Assembly: GCA_022376925.1 (NCBI GenBank)
Contig: JAIOJX010000005.1
Span: 15,714,501-15,778,500, forward strand
Source of the DNA: Tragulus kanchil
Lineage: Eukaryota > Chordata > Mammalia > Artiodactyla > Tragulidae
Reading direction: 5' to 3'
Length of the DNA stretch: 64,000 nt
Shown: piece after piece, positions 33,810 to 46,215 of the stretch
Position numbering within the stretch: position 1 is the first letter of the stretch
Layout: the number at the start of each line of letters is the position of its first letter
Made by a program: the position numbers and the translations under genes
The notes under the pieces: generated by a model
Told to the model about the DNA's origin: nothing
The model's input: the letters and a program-made list of their open reading frames with translations, nothing else
Database searches by the model: none

Positions 33810-34210
33810 TTTCCACAGATCCAAGTTGGTCTCTACATGATCTAAGGCAGCTTGTTCTGTCTCTTTTTTCTCTGCAAATATGTCACATACCCCTTCCCCA
33901 TAATTTCCCATTTTCCCATTGACCCCACCAGCTTGGCAGTTTTGTGGTCCTCTGCAAGAACCTGGCCCACCTAAACTGGTAAACCCACAGAACGCAGCCT
34001 GGCAGTTATCAGAGTTCTCCGGTCACCACCAGAGGCTGGAGGGGTTAGCTGTCCCTGGGACCGCCTGTTTGAGGACAGTGTCTTTTGTGAGCAAATGCCC
34101 TGCTGCCTTGGAAGGGAGGGTTTGGAAAGGGCTTGGGAGATTGGGTCATTGCTGGGCATTTCGAGATTTAACCACACACGGATGACAGCTCTGTTCACTG
34201 CCTCTCTTCG
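33810..34210. other. Unannotated stretch
   Basis: Moderately GC-rich. Overlapping frames on both strands (33919-34185 +, 33971-34372 -) match nothing I recognise. Confidence 0.4.
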
Positions 34211-34214
34211 CTTG

Positions 34215-34535
34215 AGCTGTGGCTTAAACAGCAGAAATGTATTTCTCACAATTGTGAAGACTGGGGAGTCCATCAAGTGCTGGCCGATTTCCCTGTCTGG
34301 TGAGGACCTGTTTATTGGTGTTCTGATGGTCATCTTGTCAGGTCCTCGGTGTTTGGAATGAGAGAGACACACAGAGACAGAGTGACAGATTCTTTTCTTA
34401 TGAGGACCCTGTTTCCATCACAAGGGCCCTGCTCTCAGGACTCCACCTAAACCCGATTACCTCACACAGGGGATTGGGGCTTCAGCCCGTGACTTTTGGG
34501 GGCCCATATCATTCAGTTCATGGTACTGCCTGTGT
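34215..34535. mobile_element. Ancient interspersed repeat, family uncertain
   Basis: The wording resembles a common mammalian ancient repeat (atttctcacaattgtgaaga ... cttatgaggaccctgtttcc ... ttttgggggcccatatcattc). I cannot name the family with confidence. Confidence 0.35.
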
Positions 34536-34539
34536 ACCT

Positions 34540-35052
34540 CATGGACCACGACTGGATAAAACCATGGCAGCAAAGTGGAGGGCTGTTAAATCAACCCTGG
34601 CTTATTTTAAATGAAATTATTGATGGTCATTCTATTACTAACAGTAATTCACTGAGATGATACTACCCAGGAAAACGTTAAGCCAAAGAGGATGGCAGGA
34701 GAAAAGGAGTAAAGTAAGACCATCCAGGGCAGAAAGTGTTAGTAGCCATTTATCACAAAGGACGGTGCCTTACCTTAAAAGAAATTTTTGCTATGAACAC
34801 TAGAGGGCGCCCTAGACTGTAATTAAGAATCATGCTAAAAAAAGAAGAATCATGCTTTATTTACCCAAGGAAACACAGTACCCGGCTGATGTTCCGAACT
34901 TCAGTAGCGAGTGGTTTATACAATTTTAGGTAAATCCATATCCATTGATTTTCGATATTCCAAGAACATGATCAAATTCAACAGAAATGTTTTGGAATGC
35001 ATGTGTGTGTGTCCCCATGTTGGAGGCTATGATAATCCCATTTGATTTCATT
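34540..35052. other. Unannotated stretch
   Basis: No gene or repeat recognised. Confidence 0.4.
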
Positions 35053-35098
35053 ATTATTATATTTTTATTGAAGGATAGTTGATTTACAAGGATGATCC
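35053..35098 (-). mobile_element. L1 3' UTR scrap
   Basis: Only ttattgaaggatagttgatt survives from the artiodactyl L1 3' UTR, read in antisense. Confidence 0.5.
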
Positions 35099-35280
35099 TA
35101 TTTTTATCTTATGTCAGAATGTCTTTAAATCTTCAGGAGTGCCTAGATTGGGTTGTAATCTGTCCTTACTAGTTGGGGTTTTGTTTTTTTCTTGGTGAAG
35201 AGACAGGGTGAGCGAGGACTGTAGAGCCAGTTAAAACAATTCTAACCTTGCTCTTCTTTAGGGATAAACCCAGTGATATT

Positions 35281-35402
35281 GTTATTTATTTCTGGCTACA
35301 TGACATGGTCTGTGGAATCTTAGTTCCCCAAATAGGGACTCAAACCCACACTCCCCTTCTGTAGAAGCTTGGAGTCCTAGCCACCAGATCACCAGGGAGG
35401 TC
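35281..35402 (-). mobile_element. Short tRNA-Glu SINE, diverged
   Basis: Reverse element: ttatttctggctacatgac, then ttccccaaatagggactc (B-box region) and ccaccagatcaccaggg (head). Confidence 0.75.
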
Positions 35403-36366
35403 TTTGGCGACACTGTCTTAAATGTATTGTTCTTCTATGTGTTAGGTATGGGTGGATCGACTCCAGTGTCCGCAGTGGGGAAAATATGGACTGCTCCTCT
35501 AGTTTGGAGCCCATGGTTCCGGTTCTGTGTCTGGACTTTGGAGGAGCTTATCCTTCCGGGTCTATTCCTTGGTCAAGTGGTGGGTTGAACTAAAGGCCTC
35601 AGTCTTTTTCAAATCTCAAATTCTCTTACCCTGACTTTCACACCTAACAGTGGTGAGTCTTAAACTGACATTTACAAATCGGTACCCTGTCTAGAAATTA
35701 CCTTCCGCTCACACCATAAAGTGCATGCTGTGATGAAAACTTGATTCAGGAGAAAGTGGGGAGGTGGTCGTGGTTCCCTGGTGTGGGGCCCTGATCAAGC
35801 TCTTTACAATGGCTGATTTTATCTTGGAAACAGATAGCTCTTTGTCACCTGCTAAAAACTATGCATACAAGCCCTGCACCCCAACCTCAAACTTCCCTGG
35901 CAGCCAAAATGGTGGTCAGATGTTTATATTCGTTGACTCTGCTGCTAGGATTCAGTCTAGATAAACAGTGGGAGGCCAAAAATCACTTGAGATTTTAAGT
36001 CGAATGAGTTTATTTCTGAGACTGTGAAAACACCTGGGATGAATATTTGCCAAGATAGACGGAAACCCCCTCTGCCCTCAGATATCTGAGACCAGACCAC
36101 TGGGGGCTCTGGTGTTTGGTTGAATCTTGTTGCTACACAGCTTAACCCTCTCAGAATTCTCTAATGTTCCCGACTGAGTACTACTTGTGAAATAAACATG
36201 TTGAATGTCTTTAAATCTTCAGGAGTGCCTAGATTGGGTTGTAATCTGTCCTTACTAGTTGGGGTTTTGTTTTTTTCTTGGTGAAGAGACAGGGTGAGCG
36301 AGGACTGTAGAGCCAGTTAAAACAATTCTAACCTTGCTCTTCTTTAGGGATAAACCCAGTGATATT

Positions 36367-36488
36367 GTTATTTATTTCTGGCTACATGACATGGTCTGTG
36401 GAATCTTAGTTCCCCAAATAGGGACTCAAACCCACACTCCCCTTCTGTAGAAGCTTGGAGTCCTAGCCACCAGATCACCAGGGAGGTC
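36367..36488 (-). mobile_element. Short tRNA-Glu SINE (second copy)
   Basis: Duplicate of 35281-35402 in duplication K. Confidence 0.75.
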
Positions 36489-37293
36489 TTTGGCGACACT
36501 GTCTTAAATGTATTGTTCTTCTATGTGTTAGGTATGGGTGGATCGACTCCAGTGTCCGCAGTGGGGAAAATATGGACTGCTCCTCTAGTTTGGAGCCCAT
36601 GGTTCCGGTTCTGTGTCTGGACTTTGGAGGAGCTTATCCTTCCGGGTCTATTCCTTGGTCAAGTGGTGGGTTGAACTAAAGGCCTCAGTCTTTTTCAAAT
36701 CTCAAATTCTCTTACCCTGACTTTCACACCTAACAGTGGTGAGTCTTAAACTGACATTTACAAATCGGTACCCTGTCTAGAAATTACCTTCCGCTCACAC
36801 CATAAAGTGCATGCTGTGATGAAAACTTGATTCAGGAGAAAGTGGGGAGGTGGTCGTGGTTCCCTGGTGTGGGGCCCTGATCAAGCTCTTTACAATGGCT
36901 GATTTTATCTTGGAAACAGATAGCTCTTTGTCACCTGCTAAAAACTATGCATACAAGCCCTGCACCCCAACCTCAAACTTCCCTGGCAGCCAAAATGGTG
37001 GTCAGATGTTTATATTCGTTGACTCTGCTGCTAGGATTCAGTCTAGATAAACAGTGGGAGGCCAAAAATCACTTGAGATTTTAAGTCGAATGAGTTTATT
37101 TCTGAGACTGTGAAAACACCTGGGATGAATATTTGCCAAGATAGACGGAAACCCCCTCTGCCCTCAGATATCTGAGACCAGACCACTGGGGGCTCTGGTG
37201 TTTGGTTGAATCTTGTTGCTACACAGCTTAACCCTCTCAGAATTCTCTAATGTTCCCGACTGAGTACTACTTGTGAAATAAACATGTTGAATG

Positions 37294-37974
37294 GTATACC
37301 CTTAACATGGAAAAATGAAATGTTAGCAACATTCATCTGTTGGAAGGAGAACCATTTGCTTGGTGGAGTTACACAACTCCTGTCTACCATAGACATAAAA
37401 AGTGACTCTTCACACATTTCTCCTTGATCACCTTCTCAGCAGTCTTTCGTGCGCATGTGTGTACATGTCTGTGTGTGCCTCTGTGTGCTTGTGTTTGTGG
37501 GCCTCTTGTCTGCTGGTGTTTCTGTGAACTCATGCTTCAGTGGACTGTCACTTGCACGAGTAGCTCCTGCCTGATAACTCTTTTCAGATCTTAAAAGTTG
37601 CTTTGCATTTTGAAGTACCCTATCTGTGATGCTGAAATCAAAATGAAGAGTCCCTAAGGGAACTGCCACCTCTTGGCAACTTCTTCGTGACTCATCATGT
37701 CTGAGCTGCACCGTAGGAGCAGCAGGCAGGGGAGGAGAGGGAGGGACACCAAGGCTAAACTAGAGAGGAGGGAAGGCAGAAGCTGGGCTGCGTCTCACGC
37801 CACGGAACCTGGGCAGGCGGGGCAGGGGGCTACCCTAGAAGGCTGCGGATGTCAGTGTCAGGAAGATGCCCATACGCTCGTCAGACCTGTACTGAGTGCC
37901 TTGTTTGTGCCAGGTGCAGTCACTGGGGACGTGAATGTGGAAGTGGCTTCCTTCGAGGTTTTTTCCCCCAAACT
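37294..37974. other. Unannotated stretch, TG-rich then GC-rich
   Basis: An imperfect TG-rich tract at 37445-37502 is followed by a purine-rich, GC-richer part (37700-37870) with few CpG, so it is not a convincing CpG island. The overlapping frames here match no known protein. Confidence 0.4.
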
Positions 37975-38515
37975 CTAAGCATTTTATTTTATATTGGAGT
38001 AGAACTGATGAACAATGTTGTGGTAGTCTTCAGGTGTACAGCGAAGGGACTCAGCCATCTGTGTACATGTATCCCTTCTCCCCCCAGCTCCCCTGGGCTC
38101 ATCCAGGCTGCCACAGACCACCGCGTAGAGTTCCACGTGCTGTATAGTAGGTCCTTGTTGGTTATCCATTTTAAATATAGCAGTATGTACCCGACCTTCC
38201 CTAACTTCATAACTATCCCTTCTCCCTGGCAACCATGTTTGTTTTTCAAGTCTTTGAGTCTCTTTCTGTTTTGTAAGTTCATTTGTATCATTTCTTTTTT
38301 AGATTCCACATATAAGGGATGTCATATGATATTTCTCTTTCTCTATTTCTCTTTCTCCTTCCCTGTCTGGCTGCCTTCACTCAGTATGACACTTTCTGGC
38401 TCCATCCATGTTGCTCTGAAGGGCATCATTTCGTTCTTTTTCATGGCTGAATCATATTTCATTATATACATATACCACATCTTCTTTATCCAATCCTGTG
38501 TTCTTTCAAGCTTTC
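37975..38515 (-). mobile_element. L1 3' UTR / ORF2 end
   Basis: About 540 bp of artiodactyl L1 in reverse: atattggagtagaactgatg, tagtaggtccttgttggtta, ttagattccacatataaggg, tccatccatgttgctctgaa and taccacatcttctttatcca. The 226-residue plus-strand frame at 37849-38529 is antisense to this L1 and is not a gene. Confidence 0.9.
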
Positions 38516-38519
38516 TAAG

Positions 38520-38975
38520 GACCAGTTAGTGAAACAAACATAGAAATCACATAGAAGTAACTCTCTTAGTTTGAAGTGACTGAAATCCCACTCAAATTAG
38601 CAGATGCGATAAAAGGGCATTTGTGGGATCACCTAATTGGTTGATCTGAGAGGGAAGAGCAGAATTAAGTGAATCAGAGGTTTGAACGTGGCCATGGGCT
38701 CTCTCCATGTCCCTCAGCTCTATTCACCTCTGCTTAGTTTTGGATCCTGCAGTTAAATATCTTTTTGGGGAACTGTAGTGAGGTCGAGAACGTTGCTTGG
38801 CTGGCTGGTTGGTCTTTTGGCCAAAATACCAGATGGCTGGCTGGTATTTCAGCTGCTATAGTAAAAGTGATGAAAAAAACTGTCGAGAAAATTATAAAAT
38901 GTAAATTCATCTTCTTGTACCCCATTCCTCTAGTTTTGTGGGACACACATGTTGAACCCTGGGAATAAAAAGTGT
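38520..38975. other. Unannotated stretch
   Basis: No feature recognised up to the start of duplication L. Confidence 0.4.
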
Positions 38976-39595
38976 CCCCTGTCGGCAGTGAGCCAAGAAT
39001 TGATGGTGATGAACTGATTCAGGGAAAATGAGGACAGCAACTTACCTTTATGGTTGGCTGCTTCCTTGCCATTTCCAGTGGGAGGGAGGGGGGTGATTCG
39101 TCACTGCTCACCCCAGCTTGTCCCCTAATTCCTGTCTCTAAAATACAGGCACTAGGAGGGTGACTTGATTTCTCAGTGAAGGAGTGGGGGGTGGTGTTGA
39201 GGTACAGAGAAGGCCTGTTACTTGTTCACACTTGAATGTGAATTAGCATCATCAGCCCCTTCTCCAGCATCCTCAGCAGAATGAAGCAAGTAGGAAGTAT
39301 GAAGTTGGACTCCAGGGAGGGATAAGGCCAGTGTTCTGGGGTACATGGACTGGCAGCCTTACTCAGACCCCAGCAAAGCCCCAAGCAGGTGGGGAGAAGG
39401 AAGGAGGGAAAAGACGCTGAAATTATGAGACGGAGGTGGGCGGAGCCTGTCTTGATCAGAGTGGTCTCCCCTAGTGCCAGTCGGGACACCCCTTTGCTGA
39501 CCTAGCCGCTGTCATTTAAAGCATCTCAAGTGGCTAGCCCACCTGGAGTCTTGCAGTGGTGTGGGGAGGGCTGGACTTTTGTCGTTGTTGTTTCT

Positions 39596-39922
39596 TTCTT
39601 TTTTTTTTTTTTTAATTTTATTTATCTTTTGGGGGTGGGGTGGGGAGGGAGGGGGATGGGCGGGCCACTTCTATTGGTCTTTCATTTCTCTATTTTCATC
39701 CATCTTTGTTCTTTGGCTCCTGTGGGCCTCCCATCGCGGTGGCCTCTGTTGTCACAGAGCGCCGGCTCTGGGCGCATGCGCGCCAGAGCTCCGGCTCGGT
39801 CATTGGACACATCGGTCCAGCCGCTCCGCGGCACGTGGGATCTTCCCAGGCCAGGGATCGAACTGGCGCCCCTTGCAGTTCAAGGCGGTGTCCTTACCCA
39901 CTGGACCACCAGGGGAAGCCCC
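39596..39922 (-). mobile_element. tRNA-Glu-headed SINE, GGATGAAAATA-tailed type, nested
   Basis: Complete reverse element with perfect 12-bp target duplication gttgttgtttct at 39584-39595 and 39923-39934. A G-rich insert (about 39630-39660) sits in its 3' part. It inserted at the tail side of a CHR-type SINE whose remainder follows. Confidence 0.93.
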
Positions 39923-39934
39923 GTTGTTGTTTCT

Positions 39935-40083
39935 AAAATGTTTCTGTATTCCTGGCTGTGCTGGGTCTTTGTTGCTGGGTGGGCTTTTCTCTGGTTGCAG
40001 CGAGTAGGAGTGCTGTGTTGCCGCGTGCAGGCTTCTCCCTGCAGGGCCTGCTCTTGCCGTCAGGTGCTTAGCACCAGGCTCAG
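39935..40083 (-). mobile_element. CHR-type SINE, cut at the junction
   Basis: 3' part of the reverse CHR-type SINE seen more fully at 41045-41363. It ends in scrambled sequence at the duplication L junction. Confidence 0.75.
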
Positions 40084-40702
40084 CCCCTGTCGGCAGTGAG
40101 CCAAGAATTGATGGTGATGAACTGATTCAGGAAAATGAGGACAGCAACTTACCTTTATGGTTGGCTGCTTCCTTGCCATTTCCAGTGGGAGGGAGGGGGG
40201 TGATTCGTCACTGCTCACCCCAGCTTGTCCCCTAATTCCTGTCTCTAAAATACAGGCACTAGGAGGGTGACTTGATTTCTCAGTGAAGGAGTGGGGGGTG
40301 GTGTTGAGGTACAGAGAAGGCCTGTTACTTGTTCACACTTGAATGTGAATTAGCATCATCAGCCCCTTCTCCAGCATCCTCAGCAGAATGAAGCAAGTAG
40401 GAAGTATGAAGTTGGACTCCAGGGAGGGATAAGGCCAGTGTTCTGGGGTACATGGACTGGCAGCCTTACTCAGACCCCAGCAAAGCCCCAAGCAGGTGGG
40501 GAGAAGGAAGGAGGGAAAAGACGCTGAAATTATGAGACGGAGGTGGGCGGAGCCTGTCTTGATCAGAGTGGTCTCCCCTAGTGCCAGTCGGGACACCCCT
40601 TTGCTGACCTAGCCGCTGTCATTTAAAGCATCTCAAGTGGCTAGCCCACCTGGAGTCTTGCAGTGGTGTGGGGAGGGCTGGACTTTTGTCGTTGTTGTTT
40701 CT

Positions 40703-41032
40703 TTCTTTTTTTTTTTTTTTAATTTTATTTATCTTTTGGGGGTGGGGTGGGGAGGGAGGGGGATGGGCGGGCCACTTCTATTGGTCTTTCATTTCTCTAT
40801 TTTCATCCATCTTTGTTCTTTGGCTCCTGTGGGCCTCCCATCGCGGTGGTGGCCTCTGTTGTCACAGAGCGCCGGCTCTGGGCGCATGCGCGCCAGAGCT
40901 CCGGCTCGGTCATTGGACACATCGGTCCAGCCGCTCCGCGGCACGTGGGATCTTCCCAGGCCAGGGATCGAACTGGCGCCCCTTGCAGTTCAAGGCGGTG
41001 TCCTTACCCACTGGACCACCAGGGGAAGCCCC
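40703..41032 (-). mobile_element. GGATGAAAATA-tailed SINE (second copy)
   Basis: Duplicate of 39596-39922 with the GGT insertion. The target duplication is again present (40691-40702 and 41033-41044). Confidence 0.93.
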
Positions 41033-41044
41033 GTTGTTGTTTCT

Positions 41045-41363
41045 AAAATGTTTCTGTATTCCTGGCTGTGCTGGGTCTTTGTTGCTGGGTGGGCTTTTCT
41101 CTGGTTGCAGCGAGTAGGAGTGCTGTGTTGCCGCGTGCGGGCTTCTCCCTGCGGGGCCTGCTCTTGCCGTAGAGCACCAGGTGTGGAGGGAGGGTTGGAG
41201 CTTCAGTCTTTGCGGCTCCCGCGCTCTAGCGCACAGGCTCAGCAGTCGTGGCGCACGGGCTTAGTTGCTCTCTGGCGTGTGGAATCCTCCCGGACCAGGG
41301 ATCAGACCCGTGCCTCCTGCATTGGTAGGCGGGTTATTTACCACTGAGCCACCAGGGAAACCC
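41045..41363 (-). mobile_element. CHR-type tRNA-Glu SINE, long form
   Basis: Reverse element: tgctgggtctttgttgctg near its tail, cgcgctctagcgcacaggc in the body, gaccagggatcagacccg (B box) and gccaccagggaaaccc (head). CpG-rich for this window, suggesting a relatively young copy. Confidence 0.88.
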
Positions 41364-41369
41364 TGGGAG

Positions 41370-42660
41370 AGCTGAATTGTGCAGCCTCCTTCCTGCCTCG
41401 TTTGCATATTCTCTGGGGATGGAGACACGGAAGACGTTTCCAAGGCTGCTTCTGGGTCAAGCGGTGCATAACAGCAGCTTTGTGGACACGGTTTCTCTTC
41501 TGTTCCGCTGTCGTCACGCGTTCACCTTGAGCTCCGCGTTCCGCTGGCCGTGACTCAGAGGAGCTCTCCACGTAGGTTTCCGTAGGTTTCCATGCTCGCT
41601 GCCACTCTGGAAGCAGGGGGGCCTCCTTGCAGCTCACTGCTCTGCTCTCTGGGCTTCTCACAGTGGACTGGCTGAGGCAAAGGCAGTCAGCCTTGGCGGT
41701 AGCTTGCGTGGGGCGGGACAGGAAGGAGGTTTCTGGGTCTGTGTTGCTGACCTAATTGCACATTATGTTTTCATTGAATGAGTTGATTATTTTTATATCA
41801 CTTACTGGTAAGTGAATGACCTGCACTCTTTTCAGTTTTTCCATGTCCCAACTTCCAGTTCCTGACCACATTTTGCATGCACTTGAAAATTCCCTTCTTA
41901 GGCTCTTTCTGGTTCTTGTAAGCCCGGAGGAACAATATTGCCTGCTCACTGTTGGGACAGCAACTTTGTTGCCAGTATTTTAAAACCCTGGTCTTACACG
42001 TAATTCGTATGGAAATAAGTTAATACTTATTGTCAAGGCTTTAAAGCAGCTGTGTTCATCAGGTCGCATTTTAATATTTAACGGATCAATGGAATCTTTT
42101 CACTTGAATCACCTTCCTTGAGGTGATTAAATATGCATCACTTGATCTGGCTTTCTTTCACGGACTCTGAAAACTGGTTCCTTGTTAAACAAGTTAGTTA
42201 TTTGTTCCCTAAAGTTATACTCCCTGTGTACTTTTTGTGTTTGACATTGCTTTTTATGTTTCAATTTCAATGAAAACATGAAAAAAATGTCCTCTTAAGA
42301 ACATATGTTTTCGTGGTATTTTGAAACTAGGATACCCCCTGTAACTTTGCTGTTAGGTTGAGCATCAGAGAGTCGTTCCAAATTCAAGTTCAAACTCACA
42401 AGCATCATGGCTTTCTTGTTTCTACACTTGTTCAAACATGCCTTGTTTCTGCTGGTAGGACATAGTAAGAAAGACTCACTTTTTCTGTGTAACTGACGTT
42501 TTGTATCCCCTCCCAGTTTTTCAGTAAACATTGAGATTCTTTCTAGGCCTAAAATTTAAGTGAGAATAGTAATTCCATGAAGTGTGGCTTAAAAAAAAAA
42601 GTTTAATAAATACATCATTGCTTAAAAATTAATTTGTAAAAATTGGGACATTAAAAATGA
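41370..42660. other. Unannotated stretch
   Basis: About 1.3 kb without recognised repeats. Frames at 41338-41661 (-) and 42295-42531 (-) match nothing I know. An A run at 42591 precedes the next SINE. Confidence 0.45.
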
Positions 42661-42666
42661 TTATTA

Positions 42667-42945
42667 GGGCTTCCCTGGTGGCCCAGTGGGTAAAGAGTCC
42701 ACCTTGCAGTGCAAGGGGCACTGGTTCGATCCCTGGCCCGAGAAGATCCCACGTGCCATGGAGCGGCTGGACCAGTGTGTCCAATTATGAGCCAGTGATC
42801 TGGAGCGCATGCCCCCAGAGCTGGTGCTCTGCAGTGAGAGAGGCCACTGCAATGGGAGGCCTACACACATGCCAAAGAATGAAGATGGATGAAAATAAAT
42901 AAATAAATGTAAATAAAAAGCCAATACAGTAGGCCAAAATTAAAA
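42667..42945 (+). mobile_element. tRNA-Glu-headed SINE, GGATGAAAATA-tailed type
   Basis: Complete sense copy: head ggcttccctggtggcccagt, A box near gtgggtaaag, B box ggttcgatccctggcccg, body ggagcggctggaccagtgtg, 3' gatggatgaaaataaataaa, then ggccaaaattaaaaaa. Confidence 0.94.
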
Positions 42946-42949
42946 AAGA

Positions 42950-44480
42950 AAAAATCATTATGATAGCATTAATTTCCTCCTGCTACATGTATTGTAAGTG
43001 TGATGCTTTACCTATGTAAGACCTACAAGTAAATAAGTATATTTAGTAACACCTTAGCAACAATTCTTCACCCCCCCCAGATAAAGGAAACAATTATTTT
43101 ACAGGAGGTGTTAAAATGTATACTTTATAAGAAATTGAATTTTAAAATTATTTAATATCAGGTATTTTTTGTACACTAAATATACAGCATAGTATTTGTA
43201 TTTACAGTTGCAAAAGAAAAAAAAGACTTTCGTGGAGAAAGCAGAAAAAAGCTTTTGGGTCTCCATTGTTTGCTCTGACGGTATATTTCTTTATTGTAGA
43301 TACATTAGCTGAGTAGATTGCACTCATTACATAGTTCATTTTTGTCGCAGCCTTGACTAATTCAGTTTAAAATCAGATTGAAACAAAACTTTCTTCTCCT
43401 TGTGTGTCCAAACCTATAATTTAGACTGTTCTAAACTTCTAAGAGAATGCTTAGCCAGTTTTTTTCCTCCAACCACAATTTGATATAATTTCCTTAAAAA
43501 GCAAGAAAATTGTGCCATATTCAAAGATGCGAGATTTAGTTGTTTAGGGGTTGTTGCTGTTGATGGGGTGATATTAAATGGACCACCCTGTGCTACTCGT
43601 AATAGCAAGCATGAGGAGTGGGAAGCCAGGGAAGGAGTCTTAATTCACTCAGAAGAACAACTAGCAAAGTCAGATCTCCATCTTTGACCTTAGCACTTCA
43701 GTGGGTCTTTATTTTCATATGGATTTCCCCCCCATTTCCTTCTCATTCTTAATTCAGACAAGCATTCAACAATTTTGATCGTATTTGGATGCCCTCTGAG
43801 CTTGGAAAAAAGACATTTTCTTTAGGTTCAGTCCATTGGATTCATTTAGTTCTGTTGTATTTGCATACTGTGTTCATCAGAAAGATTAGTGGACAGCGGC
43901 ACACAGAGATGTTAAATGATCTCAGGTTCCTTCCTGAGTCATTTCTGCTACAGAAGTTTCTCTTCCTTTTGCTACTGAGAGAATTGGGACTTTGGAAACA
44001 GGGATTCCCCTGGCCACAAAAGCTCCACCATTGCTCCATGTCCTGCAGAAAAGCACCTTCCCACTTCCCCATGTAACTTTACATCTGCTTTGTGATTTGG
44101 TCAGTGCTGAAAGGAGGGCTCTGGCTTAAGCAGTTGTTTTCAGGGTTAAAGGTGCTCATGGATGAGGTAATTTGGCAAGACACTGACTGGTACTCAGATC
44201 CTATATGGGAAGGAATCTCCCTACCTCCAGCCTAAGAAAGCACTGTCTGTTTTTTCAGTTCTATCCCCACATGTGTATTTTAGCTTACATTCAACATATT
44301 TTCTTGAATTTAAATAGCATTTTTAAAATGAAAATTTACTTTAAATTGTTTTAAAATTGAAGAAAGAACAAAAAGATACAGTGGCACGTCAGTAATTTAG
44401 TAGTTTACCAAAACTGTAACTTCTTTAGGCATTTTACCTTTTTTTCCTTAGGCTTTTTTTTTTCATTGCCTCTAAGTCAT
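42950..44480. other. Unannotated stretch
   Basis: About 1.5 kb of mostly AT-rich DNA with a C run at 43071-43078. The 95- and 76-codon frames at 43789-44076 (both strands) have no recognisable domain. Confidence 0.45.
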
Positions 44481-44481
44481 C

Positions 44482-44710
44482 GTTTATCTTCCATCTTTGT
44501 TCTTTGGCCTGTGTGGGCCTCCCATTGCAGTGGCATCTTGTTGCAGAGAACTGGCTCTAGGCACGTGTGCTCCAGAGTTCTGGCTCGTAACTGGACACAT
44601 CGGCCCAGCTGTTCCTCAGCATGTGGGATCTTCCCGGGCCAGGGATCAAACTGGTGCCCCTTGCACTGCAAGGCAGCCTCTTTACTTACTGGACTACCAA
44701 GGTAGGCCCC
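44482..44710 (-). mobile_element. tRNA-Glu-headed SINE, GGATGAAAATA-tailed type
   Basis: Reverse copy with a shortened tail: ttctttggcctgtgtgggcc, gctcgtaactggacacatc, and a diverged head ttacttactggactaccaag. Confidence 0.88.
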
Positions 44711-44714
44711 AGGT

Positions 44715-45210
44715 ATTTCAATTGAAAGTTTTTTATTCAATTATTATAAATTATTCATCCTATATAGATAAATCTACATTCATTAATTGTATATCTATAG
44801 ACCAGTGTGTAGATGTGTTCCCCCCTCTTTATTCTAAAAAACATGCTAAAGTAATTAAAGGGTATTGGATTTTGGTATTGGTATATGACTTTTCCTCTTT
44901 TTTGAATAATTTCCTTTTTTATTCTTTGTTTTTTATTGGCATGATTATATGTATGTATTGAATTCAATGAAATAAAAGTCCCTGCCCAAAGCGCCCTTTT
45001 TGGCCACTATTTGCTCTTATAATTGTGACTAAAAGGATATACTTGGTTGTTTAGGGAAGGATGATGTTAGATTTCAGATTGGATTTGCTAGGCATGACAT
45101 TATTTCTGGGATAATTTCCACATTATTCTTTTTACTTTCTCTGATAACCTTCCTTATACTCCATACTTAGTGAAAAAAGAAAAAAAACCTTGCTTACTTT
45201 TATATCATGA
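44715..45210. other. Unannotated AT-rich stretch
   Basis: No gene or repeat recognised. Confidence 0.4.
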
Positions 45211-45212
45211 CA

Positions 45213-45375
45213 TGTTGCTCTTGGGCAAATGGCTGACCTCTCTGAGACTTAGTTTTCTCATCTCCAAAATAAGGATGATCATTCCAATGGGCAGGGTTGT
45301 TGTTTGAATTAGGTGGGATAACAGATGACAGACTGCTTCGCACATAGTCAGCTGTATTAATTAGCAGGTGTAATG
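45213..45375 (+). mobile_element. MIR
   Basis: Clear MIR order: cttgggcaaatggctgacc, ctctgagacttagttttctc, atctccaaaataaggatgat, then cagggttgttgtttgaatta. Confidence 0.75.
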
Positions 45376-46096
45376 GTGATGGTTAGGGGCATCTTGAGGC
45401 TTCTCTGAAGGCCTCCTCCTCTGTGTGTGAGCTTCTGCCTGGGCAGCTGATAGAAAGCTCTAGTTTCCCGTGGCATTACTAGGTAAACTCTTTTAATAGT
45501 AAATGGTATCCAGCCACTTGGGAATTATGAGTCTGGATATTAGTTTTATTACTTGCTTCATGTAGGTTGTTTTATGATTCTTAAATCATCTCCCTTTGAA
45601 TTTACTGGCGTCTCTTCCTGCATATGTGATGCTGATCACTGAATAATTGGAAGGGTAAAAAGATGATGCATTCAGGTGGAGGCAAGAGCTTCTCTCCAAA
45701 AAAAGGTCAAAGTTTGCTTCTTAAAGATGAGGGTGGTTTTACATATAGTTGCAATAAAGGTAAGACAGTATTTCTCAGGAGAGTATCTTGTATTTACCTA
45801 TACAGGGCCTTGGGACTACCTTAAGAGAGGCACACGACTACTTGAATCTATGCTAAACTTATCAACTTTAGGATTTTCAACTTGAAAGGGAGAAAAAGGC
45901 TGTTATTCTCCCTTGTATGAGAAACCCCTACCCCTACTGAAATAGTAAGGAGCTTTAGAAAGCTCTGATAAAAGATCCTGAGAAGGTGATCTGGACTGTT
46001 TATTTAACTCATTCCTCCAATGTGGTTAAATACTTTGGGCTAGAGAGGAAAATTGTTTTTTTCCTAATAAAAGTAATTTCCTTATTACATGAAACA
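45376..46096. other. Unannotated stretch
   Basis: No repeat or gene recognised. Confidence 0.4.
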
Positions 46097-46114
46097 CGTA
46101 CACCCTGGAGTCTA

Positions 46115-46215
46115 TTTTTAATGCATGACTGTGAGAGCTGGGAAAGCCATTTAATTTGCCGTGTCAATTTCTTTCTCTATAAAATGAAGGAGTTGGACTG
46201 GACATTCAAACCTTG
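46115..46215 (+). mobile_element. MIR fragment
   Basis: tgggaaagccatttaatttg and tctttctctataaaatgaag follow the MIR core and tail order. Repeated at 47215-47315. Confidence 0.5.

Larger units (their letters stand above)
35117..37293. repeat. Tandem duplication K (35117-36202 and 36203-37293)
   Basis: Direct copies offset by 1086 bp, starting gaatgtctttaaatc. I see no internal differences by eye, which makes this the cleanest pair. Copy 1 ends aacatgtt and copy 2 continues aacatgttgaatggtatacc. Confidence 0.94.
38976..41170. repeat. Tandem duplication L (38976-40083 and 40084-about 41170)
   Basis: Direct copies offset by about 1108 bp, starting cccctgtcggcag. Copy 2 has an extra GGT (cgcggtggtggcc versus cgcggtggcc), one fewer G at cagggaaaa/caggaaaa, and A to G changes near 41140. 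The end of copy 1 (40060-40083) is scrambled relative to 41170-41190. Confidence 0.93.

Noticed and set aside
37690..37880. CpG island or promoter
   Set aside because: The stretch is purine-rich and GC-richer than its surroundings, but CpG dinucleotides are few, and no TATA box or initiator with a following gene is evident.
37849..38529. A 226-codon plus-strand open frame
   Set aside because: Most of it is antisense to an artiodactyl L1 3' end. It has no domain, and its length is explained by the T-rich antisense strand.
40637..41347. A 236-codon plus-strand open frame, the longest in the window (also 189 codons at 39530)
   Set aside because: It runs antisense through two SINEs and a poly-T tract. 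Its residues are translations of SINE words found at other loci here.
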